Assembly (NCBI RefSeq): GCF_000499785.1 | Contig: NZ_HG726027.1 | Coordinates: 62,001-126,000 of the forward strand | Direction: 5' to 3' | DNA length: 64,000 bases | Source: Bacteroides neonati | GTDB lineage: Bacteria > Bacteroidota > Bacteroidia > Bacteroidales > Bacteroidaceae | Notes under the pieces: generated by a model | Databases searched by the model: none | Seen by the model: only the letters and a program-made list of their open reading frames with translations | What the model was told of the DNA's origin: nothing | Shown: positions 28,021-35,475 of the stretch, piece by piece | Layout: every line of letters begins with the position of its first letter | Numbering within the stretch: the first letter of the stretch is position 1 | Translations under genes and position numbers: made by a program

Positions 28021-29790
28021 ATGAAAAATTCATTCTACATTACACTGACGATACTTTTTACCTGTTTCTGTTCGCTTTCTGCGCAAGAGGAATGCAACGC
28101 TTTATGCGTTACGGACTTAAAACAACTTACGGATCAGACTTTCGCACTGACCTCTCGTGAAGAGTCGAGTATTCGCGTTTATGATCGTGCATTCAAGACC
28201 CCCTTGTCGGTTATCAAATTGCCGGCTTCGCCTACAGGCTTGGCCACGAACAATGGGCTGTGCTATGTCACTACATTCGATAACGCCAAAGGACAGTTGC
28301 TTGTTGTCGACCCGCAAAGTAAGCAAATAAAGGCGACCATACCCGTCGGTTCCGGAGCAAGAGCTCCTCTCTTTTCGAGCGATCATAAGAAGCTCTATGT
28401 ACTCAATCAATTTGCCAATACCGTTTCGGAGATTGACGTGGCCTCTTTGCGTTGCCGGCGAACCTTTCAGGTATTGCGTGAGCCCAAAGCTGCGGTCATT
28501 GATAAAGAGGGACGTTATATGTACGTCAACAACTTCTTGCCTGCGCAAAGAGCCGATGTAGATACGGTATCTGCCTGCGTTTCTGTCATCGACTTAATAA
28601 GTGGAGAGCGGGTTAAAGATATTCAATTGTACAATGGGAGCAATGCCTTGCGCGGAATCGCTTTAAGCCCGGATGGCAACTATGTCTTTGTTACGCATAA
28701 CTTAGGCCGCTTTCAAGTACCTACCAGCCAGTTACAACAGGGGTGGATGAACACCAGTGCCATGAGTGTGATTGACACGCAGACCCAATCGTTTAGTGGC
28801 AGTGTCTTACTGGACGAACCCGAACAAGGGGCAGCCGGTATATGGGGTATACAGTGTACACCCGAGTATATCATTGTGTCGCATTCGGGTACGCACGAGT
28901 TAAGCCTGATCGATTATCCGAGATTTCTCGAAGCTTATAAAAGCTATGTCAATAAAATGTCGCTAGCCTACGACCTTCGCTTCTTATATGGTCTTCGTAC
29001 GCGCTATCCGCTTCGTGGCAATTCGCCCAGAGACTTTATCCTGAATAATAATCAGGTGATCATTCCTACCTTTTTCTCGGATGTGGTGCACTGTTTCGAC
29101 TTAAGTGAAAAAACAAGTAAAGACTATCCGCTACTAACCAACCGCATGGAGACAGCCGAACTCAAAGGCGAAAAGTACTTCAACGATGCCACCTATTGTT
29201 TTCAGCAATGGCAGTCGTGCAATGGTTGCCACCCCGGCGATGCACGCACGGACGGTATGAATTGGGATTTGATGAATGATGGCATTGGCAACCCCAAGAA
29301 CTGTAAGAGTATGCTCTATTCTCACGTAACCCCTCCCAGTATGATCTCGGGCATACGTGCTACGGCAGAGTTGGCTGTCAGAAAAGGATTTGCTTTCATT
29401 CAGTTTGTCGAAATGCCCGAAGAATATGCCCAATGCGTAGATGCTTACCTGAAGTCATTGCGCCCCGTCGTCAGCCCCTATCTGGTCGATGGCAAGTTGA
29501 GCGAAAAGGCACAGAGAGGACAAAAGGTATTTGAGAAATATAATTGCAGCAGTTGCCACTCCGGTCCTTTGTTTACCGATATGAAAACGTATCGGATAGG
29601 CGAAAATGTTGAGTTCGAGAAAGGATGGGATACCCCTACGCTGATCGAAGTATGGCGAACTGCTCCTTACTTGTTCGATGGCAGAGCCGCTACCTTGCAG
29701 GATGTGTTTGAAACGCACAAGCATGGCATTGAGAAAAAAATATCAAAAAAGGAAATTGAAGAACTCACAGAATACGTTAATTCGCTTTAA
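28021..29790 (+). CDS. Exported beta-propeller plus di-haem cytochrome (CcP/MauG-like)
   Basis: 589 residues from the ATG at 28021, which gives a signal peptide ending near CSLSAQ. An upstream TTG at 28003 is in frame but less likely. Residues about 25-330 form a YncE-like beta-propeller (VIDLISGERV, ALSPDGNYVFVTHN). The C-terminal part carries two c-type haem sites, CNGCH at 400-404 and CSSCH at 509-513. The first lies in the context DGMNWDLMNDGIGNPKN, which is characteristic of the cytochrome c peroxidase/MauG-like group. It should therefore be a periplasmic haem enzyme or electron carrier with a substrate- or partner-binding propeller. It is followed after 28 bases by the next gene of the run. 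The cytochrome maturation fusion at 38815 could serve it. Substrate unknown. Confidence 0.82.
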   Translation: MKNSFYITLTILFTCFCSLSAQEECNALCVTDLKQLTDQTFALTSREESSIRVYDRAFKTPLSVIKLPASPTGLATNNGLCYVTTFDNAKGQLLVVDPQSKQIKATIPVGSGARAPLFSSDHKKLYVLNQFANTVSEIDVASLRCRRTFQVLREPKAAVIDKEGRYMYVNNFLPAQRADVDTVSACVSVIDLISGERVKDIQLYNGSNALRGIALSPDGNYVFVTHNLGRFQVPTSQLQQGWMNTSAMSVIDTQTQSFSGSVLLDEPEQGAAGIWGIQCTPEYIIVSHSGTHELSLIDYPRFLEAYKSYVNKMSLAYDLRFLYGLRTRYPLRGNSPRDFILNNNQVIIPTFFSDVVHCFDLSEKTSKDYPLLTNRMETAELKGEKYFNDATYCFQQWQSCNGCHPGDARTDGMNWDLMNDGIGNPKNCKSMLYSHVTPPSMISGIRATAELAVRKGFAFIQFVEMPEEYAQCVDAYLKSLRPVVSPYLVDGKLSEKAQRGQKVFEKYNCSSCHSGPLFTDMKTYRIGENVEFEKGWDTPTLIEVWRTAPYLFDGRAATLQDVFETHKHGIEKKISKKEIEELTEYVNSL

Positions 29791-29818
29791 TACGATCTAA
29801 AATACACTTATATTAATT

Positions 29819-30928
29819 ATGTACAGAGAACTGCACTACAAATACATTACCGTTTCTCCTCAATCGTTTGAGGAGATGCTGAATCAGCTGCTTACAGAAC
29901 TGACTTGTACGTATACTCCCATACGACTGGTCTTTTTTGCTACGATTTCTTCCAATAAGCACTACAATGAATGTCTGGCACTTATTCAAGAAAAAGTACG
30001 CAATATGTTCGGCTCACAAGCACCGGTCATTAGCCTTGTAGCACAAAACACATTGAACAAGGTTGGTTTGGCAGTCGAGGTACATGAAATGGAAATTCTT
30101 TCTAACGAATCGTTGCAATACAAACAACAAAACAACACGCCTTACATTATGTTACAGGACGACTCTACCAAACGTCTCTTTTTGGGAGGAGTTATCTCGA
30201 AAGACCTGTACCAACCCATTGCAAAACAATCCGAAGAGGTGTTCGATACCATTCGAACCATCATGGAGGCCGAATCGATGCCTATTTACTCGATTGTGAG
30301 ACAATGGAACTACATAGAGAAAATTACCGAATACAACCAAGGCAGACAGAACTACCAGGCCTTTAACGATGCCCGCTCTGTTTATTATGATCAGTCTACC
30401 TGGGAGCACGGTTTTCCTGCTGCAACAGGTATCGGTACACAATGGGGAGGGGTGATGATTGATCTCAATGCAACGCTTGCCTACAATGATCAAACTCATA
30501 TTACGGCGATCGATAATCCCTTGCAGGTAGCTGCCCATGCTTATTCGCAAACACAACTCTTGGGCAAAGCCGACGAACGTTTATCGCATAAAACAACCCC
30601 TAAGTTTGAACGTGCCAAACAGGTGCTTCAAGGAGGCAATGGTGTGCTATACGTCTCCGGAACAGCTGCTATACGTGGAGAGCTTAGTTTAGAACAAGTA
30701 GGTATCGAAGAGCAAACACGCATTACGATTGAGAATATCAATGTGCTAACCGGTAACCAGCCTTTGGCAGTTATTCGTGTTTACTTGAAAAATACTGGCG
30801 AACTTGAAGGTGCCCGAAGTATTATTGAACAACTCTACCCTAATCTGCCCGCCATTTACTTGCAGGCCGATGTATGTCGTGAAGAGCTTTTAATAGAAAT
30901 TGAAGGAATATCCATTATCACTAATTAA
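29819..30928 (+). CDS. Chorismatase (FkbO/Hyg5)-like protein of the RidA superfamily
   Basis: 369 residues, no signal peptide, so cytoplasmic. The C-terminal half has the pattern of chorismatases: IVRQWNYIEKI, then NYQAFNDARSVYY, FPAATGIGTQWGG, and near the C-terminus ELLIEIEGI, where FkbO/Hyg5 carry their catalytic glutamate (here E360 or E362). Chorismatases cleave chorismate to pyruvate and a dihydroxy- or hydroxybenzoate; related RidA proteins hydrolyse enamines. Its place in an isomerase-kinase-aldolase cluster is unexpected, so the substrate may be different. Neighbours lie 28 and 16 bases away. Family membership is judged from motif recognition only. Confidence 0.7.
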   Translation: MYRELHYKYITVSPQSFEEMLNQLLTELTCTYTPIRLVFFATISSNKHYNECLALIQEKVRNMFGSQAPVISLVAQNTLNKVGLAVEVHEMEILSNESLQYKQQNNTPYIMLQDDSTKRLFLGGVISKDLYQPIAKQSEEVFDTIRTIMEAESMPIYSIVRQWNYIEKITEYNQGRQNYQAFNDARSVYYDQSTWEHGFPAATGIGTQWGGVMIDLNATLAYNDQTHITAIDNPLQVAAHAYSQTQLLGKADERLSHKTTPKFERAKQVLQGGNGVLYVSGTAAIRGELSLEQVGIEEQTRITIENINVLTGNQPLAVIRVYLKNTGELEGARSIIEQLYPNLPAIYLQADVCREELLIEIEGISIITN

Positions 30929-30944
30929 TTAAATATCAGTTTTT

Positions 30945-31616
30945 ATGACTATTAAACACTTATTTATCGCCGCAATGTGCATCATGCTGGCAAGTTGTAA
31001 TACTAATTGTAATACCAAAGTAGAAACTAAAACTAAAACAAAAGCTATGTTCCAGAAAAAGTACACCAATGCCGATTTCTATAAAGACGGCGTATTTCAA
31101 CCAGAGGTTGCTAAAAAAGCGTATTATGAAATGTTTGAATACTACGGATATCCGGTCACAGAATTAATCGAGAAAGAAGCCTGGTACACCGATTTCGGTT
31201 TAGGCGATTTTGAGCATTGTGGTATGGGCGGTATCTTTTGGGTAAACGACTCGGTAAACCAGTACTTCTCACACGACATTTATTTGTTGCCGTGTCAGAT
31301 GATTCCCGAACACTCGCATGTAAAAACCAAGTTCCCTGCTAAGATGGAAAGCTGGATGGTACGCAACGGTATGTGTTATAATTTTAGCGAAGTAGGCGAA
31401 CCTACTGCCAATGCACCCGTTGTTCCCACCTCTCAGCAGGCAACAACTATTTGCAAACACTGCGTAGAGCAGCATGTAGGTGAAGTAATCCACTTGCCTG
31501 CTATCGGAACCTGGCACTTCTTATATGCCGGTAATCAGGGAGCAATTGTACACGAATATGCAAACTATCACGATAATGCGGGACTTCGTTTCACTCAGTC
31601 TGCAGCGAAACTTTAA
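30945..31616 (+). CDS. Cupin resembling D-lyxose isomerase, with lipoprotein leader
   Basis: 223 residues. The N-terminus reads as a lipoprotein signal with lipobox LASC (C18) followed by CNTNCNTK and a Lys/Thr-rich linker. An internal Met35 could give a 189-residue cytosolic form. The rest matches D-lyxose isomerase-type cupins: the metal ligands are probably H123 and H125 (PEHSH), E135 and H191 (GTWHFLYAG), followed by AIVHEYANYHDNAGLRF. Those enzymes interconvert aldoses and ketoses in the cytoplasm, so a lipidated form would be unusual. It is 26 bases before the VOC gene and close to dhaK, and so may supply the ketose for the kinase. Confidence 0.72.
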   Translation: MTIKHLFIAAMCIMLASCNTNCNTKVETKTKTKAMFQKKYTNADFYKDGVFQPEVAKKAYYEMFEYYGYPVTELIEKEAWYTDFGLGDFEHCGMGGIFWVNDSVNQYFSHDIYLLPCQMIPEHSHVKTKFPAKMESWMVRNGMCYNFSEVGEPTANAPVVPTSQQATTICKHCVEQHVGEVIHLPAIGTWHFLYAGNQGAIVHEYANYHDNAGLRFTQSAAKL

Positions 31617-31642
31617 ATCAATCATTTATACCTTATCGAATT

Positions 31643-31957
31643 ATGAGAACAATAGACCACATTGGCATACCTACTACCGAGCCTAAGGCCGGAGAAGTGT
31701 ATGTAGAAGGAATGAAAGTTTTTCTGACCAACTATGCCGACAGTACGAACCGCATCGAATGGTTGCGGTTTGAGAGCGATAGCTGGATGCCTAAACTGAT
31801 TCAGGAGCGTACGCACATTGCGTATCAGGTTACCGATCCCGAAGCTGAGATGGAGGGAAAAAACATATTGCTTCCTCCTACCGATCTGGGTGGAGGAGCT
31901 TGGATTGCCTTTATTGAAGAAGAAGGCATTGCTATTGAATTAATGTGGAACCAATAA
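31643..31957 (+). CDS. Small VOC-superfamily (glyoxalase-like) protein
   Basis: 104 residues, a single-domain vicinal oxygen chelate protein. It starts with IDHIGIP, has a central ERTHIAYQV and ends in GIAIELMW. His6, His in THIAYQV and Glu in IELM are in the usual places for metal ligands. The family includes glyoxalase I, methylmalonyl-CoA epimerases and dioxygenases; an isomerase or epimerase acting on an alpha-hydroxycarbonyl compound would fit the kinase-aldolase neighbours. It lies 15 bases before dhaK. Specific activity unknown. Confidence 0.75.
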   Translation: MRTIDHIGIPTTEPKAGEVYVEGMKVFLTNYADSTNRIEWLRFESDSWMPKLIQERTHIAYQVTDPEAEMEGKNILLPPTDLGGGAWIAFIEEEGIAIELMWNQ

Positions 31958-31972
31958 TAAAGAACAACACGT

Positions 31973-32974
31973 ATGAAAACAAAATTTATAAACGATACCG
32001 AGAATATTACTGCCGAACTACTTGAAGGTTACGTAATGGCTTTTAAGGATAAAGTAAAATTGGCTTCCGAGAATATTGTGGTGCGGGCACAACCCAAAGA
32101 CGAGAAGAAAGTAGCCATTGTTGCTTTCGGTGGATCGGGTCACGAACCTGCCGTAAGCGGATTTGTAGGCGAAGGTATGTTGGACTGCTCGGTGGTAGGA
32201 GATATCTTTGCTGCTCCCGGTGCTCAACGCCTTTTTCAAGGACTGCAATTGATGAAGCGCGAAGCGGGTATTCTGTTGTTAGTCCTCAACCACTCGGGCG
32301 ACGTAATGAGTGGCAATATGGCCAAGCAACTGGCCGAACGTGTGGGCATCAAGGTAGCCTCTATCATGACTCACGATGATATTTCGGCCGGACTGGATGC
32401 TGCCAACGACGACAGACGCGGTTTAGCAGGTGCCGTTGCCATGTACAAGATCTTGGGTGCTGCTGCCGAAGCCGGCAAATCACTCGAAGAGATTGTCGAG
32501 ATAGGCGAGAGACTCAATGAGAACATTGCGACACTTGCCGTTGCTATGCGCAGCTGTACACATCCTCAAAACGGTGCTGTTATTACTTCGCTTCCCGAAG
32601 GAATGATGCAGATCGGTATGGGACAACACGGTGAAGCCGGTGCAGGCGGATCACAACCCTTGGTGTCGGCGGATGAAACAGCCGAATTCATGGTTGCCCA
32701 ACTGATGAAGAAACTGCAAGTAGCCAAAGGCGATAAGGTGTTGCTGTATATCAATGGGGTAGGAGCTTCTACCTTGATGGAACAACTGATCGTATATCGT
32801 GCGGCCGCTAAGCAGATAGAAGCTGCCGGTATTGAGATTGTTGACGGATATGCAGGCGAACTACTTACTGTGCAGGAACAAGCCGGTTTCCAGATGATTC
32901 TGGCCAAACTGGATGCCGATCACGTAGATTACCTGAAGAACTATCCCTCAAAAGCACCCTATTGGACACGTTAA
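31973..32974 (+). CDS. dhaK: DhaK-like ketose kinase subunit
   Basis: 333 residues. DhaK binds dihydroxyacetone-type ketoses covalently through a histidine. All the functional residues of E. coli DhaK have equivalents: H57 in GGSGHEPA, D110 in NHSGDVM and the hemiaminal-forming H219 in GMGQHGEAG. The stretch after D110 (SGNMAKQLAE) differs from that of classical enzymes (usually GD followed by NF), so another short ketose such as a tetrulose is possible. DhaL follows after 22 bases. No DhaM phosphotransferase subunit or PTS gene is present nearby, so the phosphate donor is probably ATP. The aldolase two genes downstream fits a kinase-aldolase path. Confidence 0.9.
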   Translation: MKTKFINDTENITAELLEGYVMAFKDKVKLASENIVVRAQPKDEKKVAIVAFGGSGHEPAVSGFVGEGMLDCSVVGDIFAAPGAQRLFQGLQLMKREAGILLLVLNHSGDVMSGNMAKQLAERVGIKVASIMTHDDISAGLDAANDDRRGLAGAVAMYKILGAAAEAGKSLEEIVEIGERLNENIATLAVAMRSCTHPQNGAVITSLPEGMMQIGMGQHGEAGAGGSQPLVSADETAEFMVAQLMKKLQVAKGDKVLLYINGVGASTLMEQLIVYRAAAKQIEAAGIEIVDGYAGELLTVQEQAGFQMILAKLDADHVDYLKNYPSKAPYWTR

Positions 32975-32996
32975 TTACATTATTAAACTAAATTTT

Positions 32997-33614
32997 ATGG
33001 AAAAACTAACAACCGACTATTTTCAGCGAATGATTGAAAGTGCCGCAAAGAACATAACCGAACGGGCAGATGAGTTTTCGCAACTGGATGCCGTTCTCGG
33101 TGATGGCGATCATGGCGAAGCCATCTCGACGGCTTTTCAAGTGATAGCTAAATCGGCTACCGGCAGCAAAGATTTCAAAACCCTTTTGGGCGATATGGGC
33201 TTTGGCGTTATGCTCGAAACAAGTGGATCTACTTCGACACTCTTGGGTGGTTTTCTGTTGGGCATGAGCGACTGTGTACCTGCTGCAACAGAGATCGATG
33301 CACAACAAGTCAAAGCCATGTTTCGTGGCGGACTCGAAGGTGTTGTTAAAAACACTAAGGCCAAGCGTGGAGATAAAACCATGATGGATGCTTTGATTCC
33401 TGCCATAGAGGCAATGGAGGCAACCGACTCGAACGATGTCAAAGAGTTATTCAATGTTGCAGCTCAAGCAGCCTTGCAAGGAGTCGAAGACACCATTCCG
33501 ATGAAAGCCAATTTCGGTAGAGCACGCAATCTGGGCGATAAAACCATTGGGCATCCCGATGCAGGTGCTACCTCTTGGGCTTGTATGTTTCAATCATTTG
33601 CTTCGGAACTTTAA
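32997..33614 (+). CDS. dhaL: DhaL-like nucleotide-binding kinase subunit
   Basis: 205 residues, the normal length. DhaL holds ADP/ATP with two Mg ions through three aspartates, here D31, D36 and D38 in LDAVLGDGDHG. The lid region KAKRGDKTMMDALIPA and the helix with GRARNLGDKTIGHPDAGA match the family; the latter is common to ATP-dependent forms. It works with the DhaK encoded 22 bases upstream and is followed after 36 bases by the aldolase. Confidence 0.92.
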   Translation: MEKLTTDYFQRMIESAAKNITERADEFSQLDAVLGDGDHGEAISTAFQVIAKSATGSKDFKTLLGDMGFGVMLETSGSTSTLLGGFLLGMSDCVPAATEIDAQQVKAMFRGGLEGVVKNTKAKRGDKTMMDALIPAIEAMEATDSNDVKELFNVAAQAALQGVEDTIPMKANFGRARNLGDKTIGHPDAGATSWACMFQSFASEL

Positions 33615-33650
33615 TCAATTAAGAACGTATCACACTAAATAAAAAAACAA

Positions 33651-34523
33651 ATGGCAGATTTAGATGATTTAAGAGAAGGCAGTAAGTTCAATACCGATAT
33701 TGCCGTACAAAACCAGGCATTTCACATCAAAGGTGCCAGTCACCTGGGTTGGGGAATGAAGGACCGTTTGACCCGTATCTTCAATGCAAAAACAGGAAAA
33801 TCCGTTATGTTGGCGTTTGACCATGGTTTTATCATGGGACCCACTTCCGGATTGGAGCGCATTGACCTAACGATCACTCCGTTGATGGAGTATGCTGATT
33901 GCTTGATGTGCAGTCGCGGTATTTTGCAAACATCCGTACCCGCCAACATCAATAAACCGATCTGTCTGCGTGCCGATGCCGGTTCGACCATTCTTACCGA
34001 ATTGAACGACAATGTAGTGATCGATATTGAAGATGCCGTACGCATGAATGTATCGGCTATGGCAGTGATGTTGGCCATCGGCGATCCGAAAATGGAAGCC
34101 AAAACCGTTGCCAACCTTTATCACGCTGCCAATCAGGGTGCCAAGTATGGTATTCCGGTGATGGGAGTAACGGCTGTGGGTAAAGAGATGGCACGCGATG
34201 CACGCTACTTCGGTTTAGCTTCACGTGTAGCCGCCGAGAATGGCGCCAACATCGTGAAGACCTATTATTGCGATGGATTCTCTAATGTGGTAGCAGCTTG
34301 CCCTGTGCCTGTGGTTATAGCAGGCGGGAAGAAACTGCCCGAACTCGAAGCGTTGGATCTTTGCTACCGTGCCATCAACGACGGTGCAGCCGGTGTGGAT
34401 ATGGGACGCAATGTATTCCAAAGCGAATCGCCCATTGCAATGATTCAAGCCGTTCATGCTGTGGTGCACGAAGGTTTAGATCCTCACAAGGCTTTTGAAC
34501 TGTTCAATGACCTGAAGAAATAA
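33651..34523 (+). CDS. LsrF-like class I aldolase
   Basis: 290 residues, a TIM-barrel aldolase of the DeoC/FbaB family closest in pattern to LsrF (the phospho-AI-2 thiolase). Landmarks are LAFDHGFIMGP, the Schiff-base lysine K203 in NIVKTYYCDG (E. coli LsrF also uses K203), VIAGGKK and GAAGVDMGRNVFQ. It would cleave or transfer a carbon unit from a phosphorylated ketose to give DHAP or a related product. The neighbours are dhaK and dhaL rather than lsr transport genes, so it may not act on AI-2. It is 22 bases before the next gene. The substrate is inferred from context only. Confidence 0.85.
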   Translation: MADLDDLREGSKFNTDIAVQNQAFHIKGASHLGWGMKDRLTRIFNAKTGKSVMLAFDHGFIMGPTSGLERIDLTITPLMEYADCLMCSRGILQTSVPANINKPICLRADAGSTILTELNDNVVIDIEDAVRMNVSAMAVMLAIGDPKMEAKTVANLYHAANQGAKYGIPVMGVTAVGKEMARDARYFGLASRVAAENGANIVKTYYCDGFSNVVAACPVPVVIAGGKKLPELEALDLCYRAINDGAAGVDMGRNVFQSESPIAMIQAVHAVVHEGLDPHKAFELFNDLKK

Positions 34524-34545
34524 AAACGCTTTTAGACATTCCCCA

Positions 34546-35475
34546 ATGAAGAAAATACTCATTTCATTTGGATTACTGGTAGCTACGATGCTGTCTGCTC
34601 AGGAGAGTTATCTCCTGGTAGGCGGCTCGGGCTGGAATAAGATAGCCCTTATTGAGAAATCAAGTGCGGATATTGTTTGGACCCACGATCTTGGCCCTGC
34701 GGAAGAGAACAATGCGGTAGCCGCTGCTCCCAACGGTCATATACTTTATTCGTACAAGAACGGAGCCAAGTTGATTGATTTGAATCACAACGTGCTGTGG
34801 GACTATCCCGCCCCTAAAGGCACCGAACTGTTCACGGCTACGAATCTTCCGGGAGGTGGTTTCCTGCTGGGCTACTGTGGGCATCCGGCTCGTCTTATTG
34901 AATTAAATGCGAAAGGAGCTGTGAAAAACGAAGTTGAATTTGAAACAGGCATTCCTTCTGTGCACGGGCAGTTTCGTCAGGCGATTAAATCGAAGAAAGG
35001 AACCTATATCGTTCCGTTGATGGGAAAGAGTGCAGTGGTCGAACTAGACAAGCAAGGGAAAGAGCTGAACCGGTGGAGTGTGAAAGGAAATCCCTTTTCT
35101 GTGCTCGAACAACCGAATGGTAACTTGATAGTGGCTTGTGGTGATGCACATATCTATGTAGAGATAGATCGCAAAAACGGAACCATTGTACGAGAGGTAA
35201 CCAACGAACAGATTGCGTCGTCGGGATGCGAATTCAATTTTGTGGCACAAATAGAGAAGCTTCGCAACAAGAACCTTCTTGTGTGTAACTGGAACGGTCA
35301 CCTCAAGAGCAACCAAACCATTCAACCCTCTTTACTAGAGGTCGACTCGAACAACCAAGTGGTTTGGAAACTAAAAGAGAATAAAGAAATAGGAAAGATA
35401 TCGGCAGTAGCCAGCTATCCTTTCGCTAAGAAGTTGAAAAACGAATTAAACAATCTAATTAATCATGAGAAATAA
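34546..35475 (+). CDS. Exported beta-propeller protein
   Basis: 309 residues. Signal peptide at 1-18 (ISFGLLVATMLSAQ), then repeated blades with the pattern GGSGWNKIALIEKSSADIVW, LIDLNHNVLWDYPAP and LPGGGFLLGYCG, as in PQQ-like or WD40-like propellers. No haem motif. It probably binds a ligand or partner in the periplasm. Its last 11 bases overlap the start of the 1090-residue haem protein gene, so the two are translationally coupled and the proteins probably act together. Function unknown. Confidence 0.75.
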   Translation: MKKILISFGLLVATMLSAQESYLLVGGSGWNKIALIEKSSADIVWTHDLGPAEENNAVAAAPNGHILYSYKNGAKLIDLNHNVLWDYPAPKGTELFTATNLPGGGFLLGYCGHPARLIELNAKGAVKNEVEFETGIPSVHGQFRQAIKSKKGTYIVPLMGKSAVVELDKQGKELNRWSVKGNPFSVLEQPNGNLIVACGDAHIYVEIDRKNGTIVREVTNEQIASSGCEFNFVAQIEKLRNKNLLVCNWNGHLKSNQTIQPSLLEVDSNNQVVWKLKENKEIGKISAVASYPFAKKLKNELNNLINHEK

